A stretch of DNA of 64,000 nt from Bryobacterales bacterium (GCA_016789905.1 JAEUQC010000213.1:1-64000), one strand, 5' to 3'; positions 34,028-42,958 are shown, numbered from the stretch's first letter. Notes: a model not told the origin generated them from the sequence alone. Numbers and translations: made by a program.

Positions 34028-34057
34028 TCCGTAAACCCTTTGAGAGATACCGGCGCG

Positions 34058-34363
34058 TCAGGCCCCGGCAGCGTTACCAGTGTCGCCGAGGACGGATTCT
34101 TTGTACGCCTGGCGTCCGGCGTCAACGGCGGCGGCCAACTGTTCCTTCTGGCGCTGCAAGGCGAATTTGCTCTTGTCGGCCAGTTCGACAGCGGACTCCT
34201 TCAATTCTTCGCTCTTGCGCTTTACATAGTCCTTGCCTTCATCGGCTTTGGACTTGAGAAGCTGGCGGGTCTCTTCCCCGGACTTGGGAGCGAACAAGAT
34301 GCCTACGGCCACGCCAATACCCAGGCCAAGGCAGAAATAGGAAATGCGCTTATCGTCTTCCAT
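34058..34363 (-). CDS. YtxH-domain protein
   Basis: A 101-residue protein with an N-terminal transmembrane helix containing the YtxH signature (ISYFCLGLGIGVAVGILFAPKSGEE, in part residues 7-31) followed by a charged helical tail (VKRKSEELKESAVELADK). YtxH proteins are stress-associated in Bacillus; the molecular role is unknown. GAGG lies 9 bases before the ATG. It is the first gene of a three-gene unit with the DUF948-like protein and the M1 peptidase, and is divergent from recX. Confidence 0.88.
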   Translation of the reverse strand: MEDDKRISYFCLGLGIGVAVGILFAPKSGEETRQLLKSKADEGKDYVKRKSEELKESAVELADKSKFALQRQKEQLAAAVDAGRQAYKESVLGDTGNAAGA

Positions 34364-34418
34364 TGTGAGTTACCTCGTTTCTAGTGTACATCGCAAAGCC
34401 TGTTACACCCTTTAGATG

Positions 34419-34447
34419 TTGCCAGGCGGGCCGTGCGTTGCCACAAT
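34419..34447 (+). promoter_or_regulatory. Sigma70-type promoter of recX
   Basis: TTGCCA (34419-34424), 17-base spacer, CACAAT (34442-34447). The ATG follows after 6 bases, predicting a leaderless message. Confidence 0.65.
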
Positions 34448-34453
34448 CAATGC

Positions 34454-34978
34454 ATGTCACCGCGCGTTCCACCGAAGCTGGACCACGAAAAGCTATGGAA
34501 TTACGCGGCGCGGCTTTTGAGCGGGCGGGCGATGACGATTGGGGAGTTGCGGAAGAAGCTGGCGGGGCGGGCGGAGGCGGCGGGCGATGTGGACGATGTG
34601 CTGTCGCGATTGAAGCAGATGCATGTATTGAATGATCGGCTGTTTGCCGACAGCTATACGGCGGCGCGGCGGGACGGGGCGGGATTCGGCAAGGGCCGGG
34701 TGCTGCGGGAGTTGTCGAACCGGAAGGTGCCGAAACTGGTGGCAGAGGCGGCGGTGACGCAGGCCTATTCCGAAGTGGACGAGGTGGAGCACGCAGTGGC
34801 TTTTTTGAAGCGGAAACTGCGGATTGCGGACCCGGCGGAATATTTCAAGGATCCGAAGCATTTGCAGTCTGCCTACCGGAAGCTGCGATATAACGGGTTT
34901 TCGTCGAATGCGACGGTGAAGGCGCTGCGGCAGTGGTCGAGCGTGGCCGATGAGTTGACGGACGAGCCGGAGGAGTAG
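34454..34978 (+). CDS. recX: Regulatory protein RecX
   Basis: A 174-residue RecX, which modulates RecA filaments. Three-helix repeats are seen: YAARLLSGRAMTIGELRKKL, VLSRLKQMHVLNDRLFADSY, and GFGKGRVLRELSNRKV, with the last repeat SAYRKLRYNGFSSNATVKAL. RecA is not adjacent. The ATG at 34454 is supported by the promoter directly before it; the frame opens a little further upstream (34433) but that would place the start inside the promoter. Its stop is two bases from the stop of the convergent pseudopilin-like gene. Confidence 0.9.
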   Translation: MSPRVPPKLDHEKLWNYAARLLSGRAMTIGELRKKLAGRAEAAGDVDDVLSRLKQMHVLNDRLFADSYTAARRDGAGFGKGRVLRELSNRKVPKLVAEAAVTQAYSEVDEVEHAVAFLKRKLRIADPAEYFKDPKHLQSAYRKLRYNGFSSNATVKALRQWSSVADELTDEPEE

Positions 34979-34980
34979 CG

Positions 34981-36270
34981 CTAGCGCCGGGTGCCGATGC
35001 CGCCGGGCTGGCCAAAGCCGCCCTGCTGGCCGCCGAAACCGCCGGTTGGACTGGTACCGAAACCGCCTGTTGGACCGGCGCCCTGGCCTGTTGGGATCTG
35101 GCCGGGGACTTGTCCCGGGATTTGGCCGGGAATCTGGCCTTGTTGGCCCTTTTGATCCTTCGTTGGATCGTAGACGAACTCCCACTCTTTGTAGTTCGTT
35201 TTTTCCTTGTAGATTTTGATGCCCTCGGCGTCGTATTTGCTGGCGACGCCGGCGATGCCTCCACCCATGCCGGTGCCAGCGTTCATGCCGCCCTGGATAT
35301 TGGCCAGGCCTTGCGGATTGGGCCGGGTGAGAATTTGCTGAATCATCGCCGTAGCGGGATTCACATTGACGCCGCCGGGCATGCCGCCGGGGAGAGGAGG
35401 GCTGCCGAAACTGGTTGAGCCGCCGCCGGGGCGGAACCCGCCAGGGGGCATGGGGGAACCGGGCGGGTAGGGCTGGCCGGGAAGGGAGGCGTTGACGGTT
35501 TGGCTGGTGGGGGGCTGACCGCCGTAGCCGCTGCCGAACGAGTATCCGCCGCTGGTTGGGGAGGCGGTGCCGCCGGTCTGGGAGTTGGCCGCCTGGGTAG
35601 GATACTGCCCCATTTGGCCGGGCAGGCCGGGGATGCGCTGGATGGGCTGGCCGTTGGGACCCATGATGGGCACAAGCGATTGCTGTTGCTGAAGCTGTTG
35701 CTGTTGGAGCGGTTCGCTGGTGGGGTCGACAGGGCTGCTGGCGGCGCCGGGAGGGGGCGGGGCGCCGGGGGCGCCGGGCTGCTCGCTGGCGCGGCGATTG
35801 AGCGCCTGGGCGACGCGGCCGCTTGCGTTGGGGTCAACGGTGGAGCCGAAGCTGGCGCCTTCGCTGACGAAGGTATTGGCGGCTTTTTCACCCGAACGGG
35901 TGGGGTCCTGCGTGGGGTCGGCCGGCTTCTGGACCAGCGAATCGGTGAGCTTCATTCCATCGGTGTGAATAAGGCGCCACTCGTCTTTGCCGGTCATGGG
36001 GTCCAGATATCGCCGGCGGAGGAAGTGGACGCCATTGAAGTTTTCGAGCTCTTCGATGGTTTGGGGATACTTCTTGTTCTTCTTGGTGAAGACCTTGATG
36101 GCACGCACGTACTGCTCCCCGCGTTCGATGAGAAGTTCCTCGCGATTGCGTTGCATTTCCAGCGCCAGCCGCGGCATTTCCAAATAGAGCATGAGCGCCA
36201 TCATCGCCGACATGGCGAAGACGAAGATGAGCGCATAGCCCCGTTCGGATTGGCGGCGGCGAAGGGTCAT
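34981..36270 (-). CDS. Pseudopilin-like protein with Gly/Pro/Gln-rich tail
   Basis: Protein of 429 residues. The N terminus (SERGYALIFVFAMSAMMALML) looks like a type IV pilin/pseudopilin signal, with a positively charged leader and a hydrophobic helix, but the usual Glu at +5 is not present, so prepilin processing is uncertain. Residues 50-110 resemble GspG (KYPQTIEELENFNG... YLDPMTGKDEW). From about 130 on it is low-complexity Gly/Pro/Gln/Ser sequence with PGQ repeats, and near 340-370 a second structured bit KIYKEKTNYKEWEFVYDP. It overlaps the PilP-like gene by four bases and ends the operon. Confidence 0.72.
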   Translation of the reverse strand: MTLRRRQSERGYALIFVFAMSAMMALMLYLEMPRLALEMQRNREELLIERGEQYVRAIKVFTKKNKKYPQTIEELENFNGVHFLRRRYLDPMTGKDEWRLIHTDGMKLTDSLVQKPADPTQDPTRSGEKAANTFVSEGASFGSTVDPNASGRVAQALNRRASEQPGAPGAPPPPGAASSPVDPTSEPLQQQQLQQQQSLVPIMGPNGQPIQRIPGLPGQMGQYPTQAANSQTGGTASPTSGGYSFGSGYGGQPPTSQTVNASLPGQPYPPGSPMPPGGFRPGGGSTSFGSPPLPGGMPGGVNVNPATAMIQQILTRPNPQGLANIQGGMNAGTGMGGGIAGVASKYDAEGIKIYKEKTNYKEWEFVYDPTKDQKGQQGQIPGQIPGQVPGQIPTGQGAGPTGGFGTSPTGGFGGQQGGFGQPGGIGTRR

Positions 36271-36998
36271 TGTGAGATTTCCACTAAGGGGAGCGTTTGT
36301 TGCTGTTTGAATTCTGTGTCTTCCATGACGACCGAATTGAGATTGATGCGCACGACTTTGTAGCGCTTCTTCACAGTCTCGCCTTCGTTGGCGACGAACA
36401 CATCTTCATTTTCCAGGAAAAAGGCTCGTTTCACACCGGCGCGGGCACCGGTGAAGCCGTAAAATTTCAAGGGAATAGGCGGCGCTTGCGGCTTGACAGG
36501 GGCAGGCGGGACGCCGCCGGGCTGAGGAGCGATGACAGGGGCGCCGACGGGTTTGGCCATGGTGACGGGCTTAGCCGGGATGATTTTTCCCGGGTCTGGT
36601 GCCTTGGGCGGGGGGGCCGCGGAAAAGTCAAACAGCGGACGGGAGCCGCCCTGAATGGGAACATTGCCGAGACGGGCGAGAAGGTCCGTGCGGAGCGTGG
36701 GATCGATGGTTGTGGGGTCGATGCGGTCTTCCAGGCGGCGGGGGCGGAGGATCGGCTTGAACTCCTGCGTAGCCTGGCGCGTGCCCTTCTGCTGCTTGGG
36801 GGCGGCGCTCTTTGCGGACACGGGGGTGATGGGGGCGCGCGGGCCGGCGGCCCCAGAGACGGCGGGCGTTGGCGACTGGGCGCGGCGTTGTGAATCGGAC
36901 GGCGGGCGATCATCGCCGCCGGTGAATTGAAGGACCAGGGCAAGCAGGAGCAAGCCAACGAGGATGGCGATTTGTTTGGGAGTTGCACCGAGTTTCAT
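36267..36998 (-). CDS. PilP/GspC-like inner-membrane protein
   Basis: A 243-residue protein with one transmembrane helix at 10-25 (AILVGLLLLALVLQF), a long Pro/Ala-rich linker, and a small C-terminal beta domain (about 180-243, KFYGFTGARAGVKRAFF ... VANEGETVKKRYKVVRIN) similar to the HR-like domain of GspC/PilP. That domain normally contacts the secretin. Assigned mainly by position after PilM, PilN and PilO homologues. Overlaps both neighbours by four bases. Confidence 0.7.
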   Translation of the reverse strand: MKLGATPKQIAILVGLLLLALVLQFTGGDDRPPSDSQRRAQSPTPAVSGAAGPRAPITPVSAKSAAPKQQKGTRQATQEFKPILRPRRLEDRIDPTTIDPTLRTDLLARLGNVPIQGGSRPLFDFSAAPPPKAPDPGKIIPAKPVTMAKPVGAPVIAPQPGGVPPAPVKPQAPPIPLKFYGFTGARAGVKRAFFLENEDVFVANEGETVKKRYKVVRINLNSVVMEDTEFKQQQTLPLVEISQ

Positions 36999-37636
36999 TG
37001 GGCGCCTCCGGCTGGGGGCGTCACCACGGCCACTTGCGGCAGCGGCGTTTCGCGAATGAAGGTATTTAGGCGCAGCGAGATGTTCAGGACGCCGGTGCCC
37101 TGTTGGGGCGAAGCGGCGAGGCTTTCGATGATGACGAGGCGGTTGGCTTTATCGAGTTCGCGGAGGAAATGGAGCAGATCCGCATAGCTGCCTTCGTAGG
37201 CGGCAAGGATGCTCACCATGCCAAGTTCGTCGGAGCCTTCGACTTCCTCCTCATTGAAAGCCTGCTCCTTGGGCCGGACACCGGCGGCCTTGGCGAGTTG
37301 ATTGAGTTCACCGACGAGGGTGGAGTAGGTGGTGGGGCGGCTTAGGAAGTAGCGCCCGAGGAAGTCATCGCCCTGCGTGCGGCCTTTGTCGACTTTGGCG
37401 GCGAGTTGTTTGGAACGGGTGAGAATGGCCTGTTTTTGGCCGACATCGCGGCGGAGATCGGTGAGGCGAAGCTCCATCTGTTCGGCGGAGCCGCCAAGCG
37501 GGCTGTAGACGAACCAGGCGGCGATCAGGTTTAACGCTACCAGCACGCCGAGAACGGCGCGCGCGGTGGTGCGGGGGTCGTTTTTCTTCAGGCCCAACTG
37601 GCCCAGAATGGCGTTGACGTTAAAGTTTCTGGGCAT
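36995..37636 (-). CDS. pilO: PilO-like inner-membrane assembly protein
   Basis: A 213-residue bitopic protein: transmembrane helix at about 26-45 (AVLGVLVALNLIAAWFVY), a coiled coil (MELRLTDLRRDVGQKQAIL), then a ferredoxin-like domain with TTYSTLVGELNQLAKAAGV and YADLLHFLRELDKANRLVIIESL, the characteristic PilO core. It would form a heterodimer with the PilN-like protein in the inner membrane. It overlaps pilN by 17 bases. Confidence 0.85.
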   Translation of the reverse strand: MPRNFNVNAILGQLGLKKNDPRTTARAVLGVLVALNLIAAWFVYSPLGGSAEQMELRLTDLRRDVGQKQAILTRSKQLAAKVDKGRTQGDDFLGRYFLSRPTTYSTLVGELNQLAKAAGVRPKEQAFNEEEVEGSDELGMVSILAAYEGSYADLLHFLRELDKANRLVIIESLAASPQQGTGVLNISLRLNTFIRETPLPQVAVVTPPAGGAQ

Positions 37637-38195
37637 AGTTCACACTCACGCGGCAGCGGTAGAGGGGCTCGCTTTGCGACGGCGGCAGACAGTTGGCGAC
37701 GCTGGGAACACTGAAGATGCCGGAGCCTTCCATCTTTTTGAGCAGGTCGACGACGGGTTCGACGCTTTGGGCGCCGACGGTCATTTCCAGTTGAATGTTG
37801 TTCTTAGGGTCCGTTTGCGGGCGGATGGCGACAAGGCGGACGTTGTGCGGCATCACCGATTCGAGGTCGCCGAAGAGCTTGGTCCAGCTAACGCCTTTGC
37901 GGGCAATGAGGGTATTCAGGAAGACGCTACGCTCAAGCACGTCGGCGTTTTCGGCCTTGCGCATGGAGGCTTCGATGGCCGCCTGTTCGGTGGCGAGTTT
38001 GGCGAGTTGCTCTTCGGCCTGGGCGGTGGCTTCGCGGACGTCGCGCTTCTGGTCGCGTTCGTTGACGATGAGCAGAACGAGCAGGCCGAGCGTAAGCACG
38101 AGCAGGCCGGCCAGAACGCTGGAGGCGACGATCATGGCGCGGTTGCGGCGGAAGGGTTCGCTGGCGAGGTTAATGGGGTAGCGCATGTGCGTCAT
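37620..38195 (-). CDS. pilN: PilN-like inner-membrane assembly protein
   Basis: A 191-residue protein opening with the PilN motif RYPINLASEPFRRNRA (about residues 4-19), whose INLA-type segment binds the PilM cleft in family members. A transmembrane helix follows at about 21-45, then a coiled coil and a ferredoxin-like domain. The ATG at 38195 overlaps the pilM stop as ATGA; the open frame further upstream lies inside pilM and is not real. Confidence 0.88.
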   Translation of the reverse strand: MTHMRYPINLASEPFRRNRAMIVASSVLAGLLVLTLGLLVLLIVNERDQKRDVREATAQAEEQLAKLATEQAAIEASMRKAENADVLERSVFLNTLIARKGVSWTKLFGDLESVMPHNVRLVAIRPQTDPKNNIQLEMTVGAQSVEPVVDLLKKMEGSGIFSVPSVANCLPPSQSEPLYRCRVSVNYAQKL

Positions 38196-39052
38196 AGACG
38201 TCCCCCAGCGGCGAGCCAGCCGAGCAGGCCGGCATTGTGGGCCTGCGCGGCGCCAAGCGGCGATTGGAGCGCTTCGGCGGTGACTTCCGGGGCGAGCCAC
38301 TGCGGATCGAACCCGACGGCGTAGACCCCCAAGGGCTGCTTGCCCCATTCGTCTTCGAGATAGGTGAGGGTGGGGATGAGGTGTTCGGCGATCGAATCGG
38401 GAGAGGCTTCCGGCAGTTCAATGGTGCGCAGGAGGCGAAGGGCGCCCGAATCGGTGACGGCGAGCGCGAGGACGAGTCCGTTGAGCTTGACGACGACGCG
38501 GCAGCCGTTAGTGGGAACGGCGTTGAGCGTGGCCATCATGGACGTGGTGACGAAGCCGACGTGAAGGCTGGAGGCGCGGAAGGGGGCCTCATAGCGGGCG
38601 AGGGTTTCAAGCGAAATGGAACTGGCAATGACGTCGATTTTCTTCGAGCCATGGCGGGGTTGCGGGAAGTAGCTGACCGAAGCCGAATCGATATCGAACG
38701 GGACGGCTTTGCGCAGGCGGAATTTGACGAGCGTTTCCTGCTCTTCGGGCTTGGCGGGGAAGGAATCGAAATCGAGAACGGTGGTGCGGCCGGCGTAATC
38801 GGGCAGGATGACGGCGGCGGTGCGGCGCTTGCGGCTGGCGCCTTCGCCGGTGACTTCACGGACAGCGCGGGCAATGGAATCAGGCCGCAGAATGTTTTCT
38901 TCGGAGGGAGAGACGCGGAGCGTATTGGGGTCAAAAGCGGTGAAGCCCTTGCCCTTGGCCGAGGACCAGGCTAGGCCCGCCTCCGTGACTTCGAAACCGA
39001 AGTCCGGCGGCGGATCGGCAAGCAGGCCATTGATTGAATCGACGAATCCCAT
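38192..39052 (-). CDS. pilM: PilM-like cytoplasmic actin-fold protein
   Basis: A 286-residue protein of the PilM type. Seen: FGFEVTEAGLAWSS at the N terminus, RKRRTAAVILPDYAGRTTVLDFDSFP and LVKFRLRKAVPFDIDSASVSY, the latter a hallmark of PilM. It is shorter than Pseudomonas PilM (about 350 residues) and the nucleotide-binding motifs are weak. It probably forms a cytoplasmic ring linked to PilN. Four bases separate it from gspE. Confidence 0.85.
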   Translation of the reverse strand: MGFVDSINGLLADPPPDFGFEVTEAGLAWSSAKGKGFTAFDPNTLRVSPSEENILRPDSIARAVREVTGEGASRKRRTAAVILPDYAGRTTVLDFDSFPAKPEEQETLVKFRLRKAVPFDIDSASVSYFPQPRHGSKKIDVIASSISLETLARYEAPFRASSLHVGFVTTSMMATLNAVPTNGCRVVVKLNGLVLALAVTDSGALRLLRTIELPEASPDSIAEHLIPTLTYLEDEWGKQPLGVYAVGFDPQWLAPEVTAEALQSPLGAAQAHNAGLLGWLAAGGRL

Positions 39053-39055
39053 GGG

Positions 39056-40693
39056 TTACTCGATGAAGGTCACTTTGTTGATTTCGCGCAGGGTGGTGAT
39101 GCCGGCTTTGACGCGTTCGAGCGCCGATTCGCGGAGGGTGGTCATGCCTTCTTCGCGCGCGACGCGTTTAATTTCCGAGGCCGGGCGTTTTTCGAGAATC
39201 AGTTCGCGCATCCGTTCCGAAAGATCGAGCAGTTCATGAATCGCACTTCGGCCGTGATAGCCGGTGCCGCCGCATTCGAAGCACCCGGCGCCTTCATAGA
39301 AAGTGACGTCGCGCCAGTCGTCCGGGTTGAGGCGGCTGTCGATAATTTCCTGCTCTTCGACGCGAATAGGGCGCTTGCAGTGATCGCAGATGACGCGGAC
39401 CAGGCGCTGGGCGAGGATGCAGTTCATGGCGGCGACGAAGTTGTACGGCTCGACGCCCATGTTGAGGAAGCGGCCCATGACGTCGAGCACGTTATTGGCG
39501 TGGACGGTGGTGAAGACAAGGTGGCCGGTGAGAGCGGCGTTGATGGCGATCTGCGCGGTTTCCTGGTCGCGGATTTCGCCGACGAGGATTTTGTCTGGAT
39601 CGTGGCGGAGAATGGACCGCAGACCGCGGGCGAAGGTGAGGCCTTTTTTCTCGTTAACGGGGATCTGGGTGATGCCCTTGAGTTGGTATTCGACCGGGTC
39701 TTCGATGGTGACGATCTTGTCTTCGTCGTTCTTGATTTCGCTGAGCGCGGCGTAGAGCGTGGTGGTTTTTCCGGAGCCGGTGGGGCCGGTGACAAGCACC
39801 ATGCCGTAGGGCTCTTTGATGTAGCGGCGGAAGCGGGTGACGTCGTGATCGGAGAAGCCGACGACATCGAGGGTGAGCTTGGCGAACTTTTCCGACATCG
39901 ACTCTTTGTCGAGCACGCGGAGCACGGAATCCTCGCCATGCACGGTGGGCATGATGGAGACGCGGAAATCGATGAGGCGGCCCTTATAGCGGACGCGGAA
40001 GCGGCCGTCCTGAGGGACGCGGCGTTCGGCGATGTCGAGTTCGCTCATGACCTTGATGCGCGAGATGATCATCGAGTGCCAGTCCTTGGCGATAGGCGGC
40101 ATGGCGTAATGGAGCACGCCATCGATGCGATATTTGATGACGACTTCGCCGTCGCGGGTTTCGATGTGAATATCGGACGCGCGGCGTTCGAGGGCGTTGA
40201 ATATGGTGGTATCGACCAGTTTGATGACCGGGGCGATTTCGTCTTGATCGGCCGAGATACGGTCAATGGAAAGGGTCTCGTCGGGGTTTTCGTCGTCACC
40301 GCCAACAACGTCGAGCGCGAAGCCTTCGGTGACCTCTTCCAGCACGCGCTGGGATTGCTCGGTTTTTTTGAGCAGTTCGGTGATCTGATGCAGAGCGGCG
40401 ACACGGACGCGGAGGCGACGTTTGAGCAGCACCGAGAGTTCGTCAATCAGTTGGAGATTGCGTGGATCGGCGACGGCGATTTCGAGCGTTTCGGCGCCGC
40501 CGGGGGCCTTGTCCATCGCTACGGGGACGAAGTTGTAGCGGAACATCATGTCCACGGGGACCAGGCGGAGCAGTTCGAGATCGACCTTGCCTTCCTTGAG
40601 ATCCAGATAGCCGGCGCGGTAGCGGGCGGCGAGAGCCTTGGCGTTGGTGATTTCGACTTGCGGATCGATCAGATTGGCGCGTTCAGTGGCCAT
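39056..40693 (-). CDS. Type II secretion / type IV pilus assembly ATPase (GspE/PilB)
   Basis: Hexameric ATPase of 545 residues that powers pilus or pseudopilus assembly. Visible: N-terminal domain (NAKALAARYRAGYLDL), Walker A GPTGSGKTTT, Asp box ITIEDPVEYQ-like VTIEDPVEYQ, Walker B LVGEIRDQETA, His box TVHANN, and the zinc tetracysteine CDHCKRP...CFECGGTGYHGR. ATG at 40693 is preferred: GGAGG lies 11 bases upstream and spans the end of gspF, whose stop is one base away. PilT is not present nearby, so retraction is not indicated. Confidence 0.95.
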   Translation of the reverse strand: MATERANLIDPQVEITNAKALAARYRAGYLDLKEGKVDLELLRLVPVDMMFRYNFVPVAMDKAPGGAETLEIAVADPRNLQLIDELSVLLKRRLRVRVAALHQITELLKKTEQSQRVLEEVTEGFALDVVGGDDENPDETLSIDRISADQDEIAPVIKLVDTTIFNALERRASDIHIETRDGEVVIKYRIDGVLHYAMPPIAKDWHSMIISRIKVMSELDIAERRVPQDGRFRVRYKGRLIDFRVSIMPTVHGEDSVLRVLDKESMSEKFAKLTLDVVGFSDHDVTRFRRYIKEPYGMVLVTGPTGSGKTTTLYAALSEIKNDEDKIVTIEDPVEYQLKGITQIPVNEKKGLTFARGLRSILRHDPDKILVGEIRDQETAQIAINAALTGHLVFTTVHANNVLDVMGRFLNMGVEPYNFVAAMNCILAQRLVRVICDHCKRPIRVEEQEIIDSRLNPDDWRDVTFYEGAGCFECGGTGYHGRSAIHELLDLSERMRELILEKRPASEIKRVAREEGMTTLRESALERVKAGITTLREINKVTFIE

Positions 40694-40694
40694 G

Positions 40695-41921
40695 TTAACG
40701 ACTTCCTCCCCCAATGGAATCCGAGAGCGAGAATATCGGCAGGTAGAGGGCCACCAGGACGAAAGCGACGAAAATGCCCATGAAAACCATGATGGCTGGC
40801 TCGATCAACGACAGCACCGCGGCCATGCGCGTCTGCACGTCGTCCTCGTAGAATTCGGCGACGCTGCCGAGCATGGCTGGCAGCGCGCCGGTGGACTCGC
40901 CGACCTCGATCATGTCGATGGAGAGTTCGGGGAATATTTTGGTGTCGGTGAGCGAACTGGAGAGGGTGTTGCCTTCGCGGACGGACTGGCGGACTTTTGT
41001 CAACGAGCGCTCCAGGAGCTTGGTGCCGACGCTTTGCGCGGCGGTTTCGAGCGCCTGGACGAGCGGGATGCCGCCCAAAAGGAGCGTCGATAGAACGCGC
41101 GAAAACTGGGCGACCTGGTACTTCACCCAGATCTCGCCGGCGATGGGCGTGCGGAGCTTGATTTGGTCGAGCGTGGACTGGGCGGCCTCCGTTTTGCTCC
41201 AGAAATAGAAGCCCGCGCCACCGCCAAAGACGATCGCGATGACCAGCAAAATGTAGTCCCGGGCGGCGGTGCCAATCGCGATGAGCCAGATGGTTAAGCT
41301 CGGCAGTTTCGCGTCCATGGAAGAGTAGAGCTGAGCGAATTGGGGGACAACATAGGCCACCAGGAAGCCGACGAGCAGGATGACGAGGGCGATGAGCAGC
41401 AGAGGGTAGATGAGCGAGCCGATGAGTTTGCGCTTCACGGCCAGGTTGCGGCGCTGGTAGCTGACGTAGCGATCGAGCACGTCGACGAGCGAACCGGACT
41501 TTTCGCCGGCGAGGATGGAGGAAATATAGATGGGCGGGAAGACGCCCTGCTTCTGGAACGCGTCGCTTAAAGAGGTGCCGATGCGGACTTCGTCGCGGAC
41601 GGCGGTGACGAAGGGGCTGAGCTTTTCGTCGGTGAGGCGGGTGGCGAGCAGATCGAGCGATTTGAGGATCGGCAGACCGGCGCGGATGAGGGTCACAAAC
41701 TGCTGGTTGAAGATCAGGAATTTTTCGAGATCGATCTTCTTGGGGCGGGACTTGCCGGCGCCGGTGGAGAGAGCGTCGAACTTGCCTTTGGGCTTGATGG
41801 AATAGACCAGGAAGCCCTGGGCGGCGAAGCGGTCTCGGATTTCGTTTTCGGAGTTGCCGTCGACGACTTCCTGCTTGATTTGGCCGCGGGCGTCGGCGTA
41901 TTTGAGATTAAACTCGCTCAC
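40695..41921 (-). CDS. Type II secretion / type IV pilus inner-membrane platform (GspF/PilC)
   Basis: A 408-residue polytopic protein made of two GspF domains (about residues 70-190 and 270-395) with three transmembrane segments, such as LIYPLLLIALVILLVGFLVAYVV-like at about 167-190. Motifs: FNQQFVTLIRAGLPILKSL, FPPIYISSILAGEKSG and the second-copy FPELSIDMIEVGESTG. It anchors the ATPase and the pilin-assembly site. Overlaps lolA by four bases. Confidence 0.95.
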   Translation of the reverse strand: MSEFNLKYADARGQIKQEVVDGNSENEIRDRFAAQGFLVYSIKPKGKFDALSTGAGKSRPKKIDLEKFLIFNQQFVTLIRAGLPILKSLDLLATRLTDEKLSPFVTAVRDEVRIGTSLSDAFQKQGVFPPIYISSILAGEKSGSLVDVLDRYVSYQRRNLAVKRKLIGSLIYPLLLIALVILLVGFLVAYVVPQFAQLYSSMDAKLPSLTIWLIAIGTAARDYILLVIAIVFGGGAGFYFWSKTEAAQSTLDQIKLRTPIAGEIWVKYQVAQFSRVLSTLLLGGIPLVQALETAAQSVGTKLLERSLTKVRQSVREGNTLSSSLTDTKIFPELSIDMIEVGESTGALPAMLGSVAEFYEDDVQTRMAAVLSLIEPAIMVFMGIFVAFVLVALYLPIFSLSDSIGGGSR

Positions 41922-42571
41922 TGCACGACCTCCACGCCGGGGGGAGGCGTGAACTTGTAGAGTGAATCCTTCTGCGCGGGGTTGCGGCTTTCGTTGCGGA
42001 AGCGGAAATCCATGGTGGAGGCGTCCTGGCCACGGACGATGAGTTGTTCGATCCGGGCGTCCGGCGTGGCGAGGAAGCTGACTTCGCGGTATGGCGCCTT
42101 TTCCAGATTGCGTGGTTCGGCGGTGATGCGGACGAGCGCGCCCTCGGGCTTGACGATGAATTTGCCGAAATCGCGTTGGAAATCGAGCTTCCCGATCAGG
42201 AAGGCCATAGGGGCTTGCAGGTCCGTGGCCTCTTTGAGCTTCATCTTTTCGGCCCGGTTCGACAGGGGGGAGTAATACCAGTAGTCAGTGCCGTCGGAAA
42301 TGTAGAGTTTGCCATCGGGCTTCAAGTATTCCCAGCGCATGCGGCCGGGCTTGCGCAGGTAGAGGCGGCCGGTTTCGGTGCGGCTGGCTTTGTTCGGGGC
42401 AATGTAGGTTAGCTCAAAGTCCATCTCCAGCGTTTTCACTGTGTTGTAGCGAGTTTCCACCGCCTTGAGGACGCGCGCCAAGTCGACATCGGCGCCAAAA
42501 GCGCTGAAAGCGAACAGAGACACCAATGCCAATAAACCCTTCACACAAACAATGACGCCTCCCGCCGCCAT
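41918..42571 (-). CDS. lolA: LolA-family outer-membrane lipoprotein carrier
   Basis: A 217-residue periplasmic protein with a signal peptide (LLALVSLFAFSAFGAD) and the LolA fold signature: VETRYNTVKTLEMDFELTY, GRLYLRKPGRMRWEYLKPDGKLYISDGTDYWYYSP and so on (quoted in parts). It shuttles lipoproteins or other lipids across the periplasm. Placement at the head of a pilus/secretion-like operon could mean it serves that machine's lipoprotein, for example a pilotin, but this is inferred. A GTG at 42544 giving MKGLLALVSL is an alternative start. Confidence 0.85.
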   Translation of the reverse strand: MAAGGVIVCVKGLLALVSLFAFSAFGADVDLARVLKAVETRYNTVKTLEMDFELTYIAPNKASRTETGRLYLRKPGRMRWEYLKPDGKLYISDGTDYWYYSPLSNRAEKMKLKEATDLQAPMAFLIGKLDFQRDFGKFIVKPEGALVRITAEPRNLEKAPYREVSFLATPDARIEQLIVRGQDASTMDFRFRNESRNPAQKDSLYKFTPPPGVEVVQ

Positions 42572-42582
42572 TTCGTGGAAAC

Positions 42583-42864
42583 CTATTTTGGCCTAAGGGT
42601 TACGAGCGTGGCGCCCCACCCGCCGGCGCCTTCGGGGGCGGTGGAAGCGGATTCGACAAACGGCGTGCGGGCGAGAACACGACGGACGGTTTCGCGTTGG
42701 ACGCCAATTCCCTTCCCGTGGATGATACGGAGGTGGACGAACCCTTTTTCGAGGGCGGCTTCGAGATAAGCCTCCACGATGCCTTCGACATCGCGTGGAG
42801 GGACGGTGTGGAGGTCGAAAACGTCGGTGATGGGGAGTTCAATAACGTCGTCTTCGGGGTCCAT
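42583..42864 (-). CDS. Small Smr-domain protein
   Basis: A 93-residue protein that is little more than one Smr domain. The signatures DLHTVPPRDVEGIVEAYL (about residues 18-35), LRIIHGKGIGVQRETVRRVL and a C-terminal GWGATLVTL are those of MutS2-type Smr nucleases, including the LxLHG-like and HGxG motifs, although the first motif lacks the final Gly. It probably nicks or binds structured nucleic acid. Eleven bases separate it from lolA on the same strand, so it may lead that operon. An in-frame ATG at 42891 is possible. Confidence 0.85.
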   Translation of the reverse strand: MDPEDDVIELPITDVFDLHTVPPRDVEGIVEAYLEAALEKGFVHLRIIHGKGIGVQRETVRRVLARTPFVESASTAPEGAGGWGATLVTLRPK

Positions 42865-42946
42865 ACAGTTCCCACTATGGCAGAGGCGCATTCGTAAAGC
42901 TTGGTTAAGTCCTGGAAAGAACGCGAAACCTTGCGGCGGAATCCGG

Positions 42947-42952
42947 TACCTT
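42947..42952 (+). promoter_or_regulatory. -10-like box (TACCTT) before the EF-hand gene
   Basis: TACCTT ends 6 bases before the GTG start at 42959; no clear -35. One of the predicted leaderless starts. Confidence 0.4.
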
Positions 42953-42958
42953 ACTACT

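Noticed and set aside
39236..40783. 515-codon open frame opposite the GspE gene
   Set aside because: Mirror frame of the ATPase, very rich in Gly/Asp/Glu/Val.
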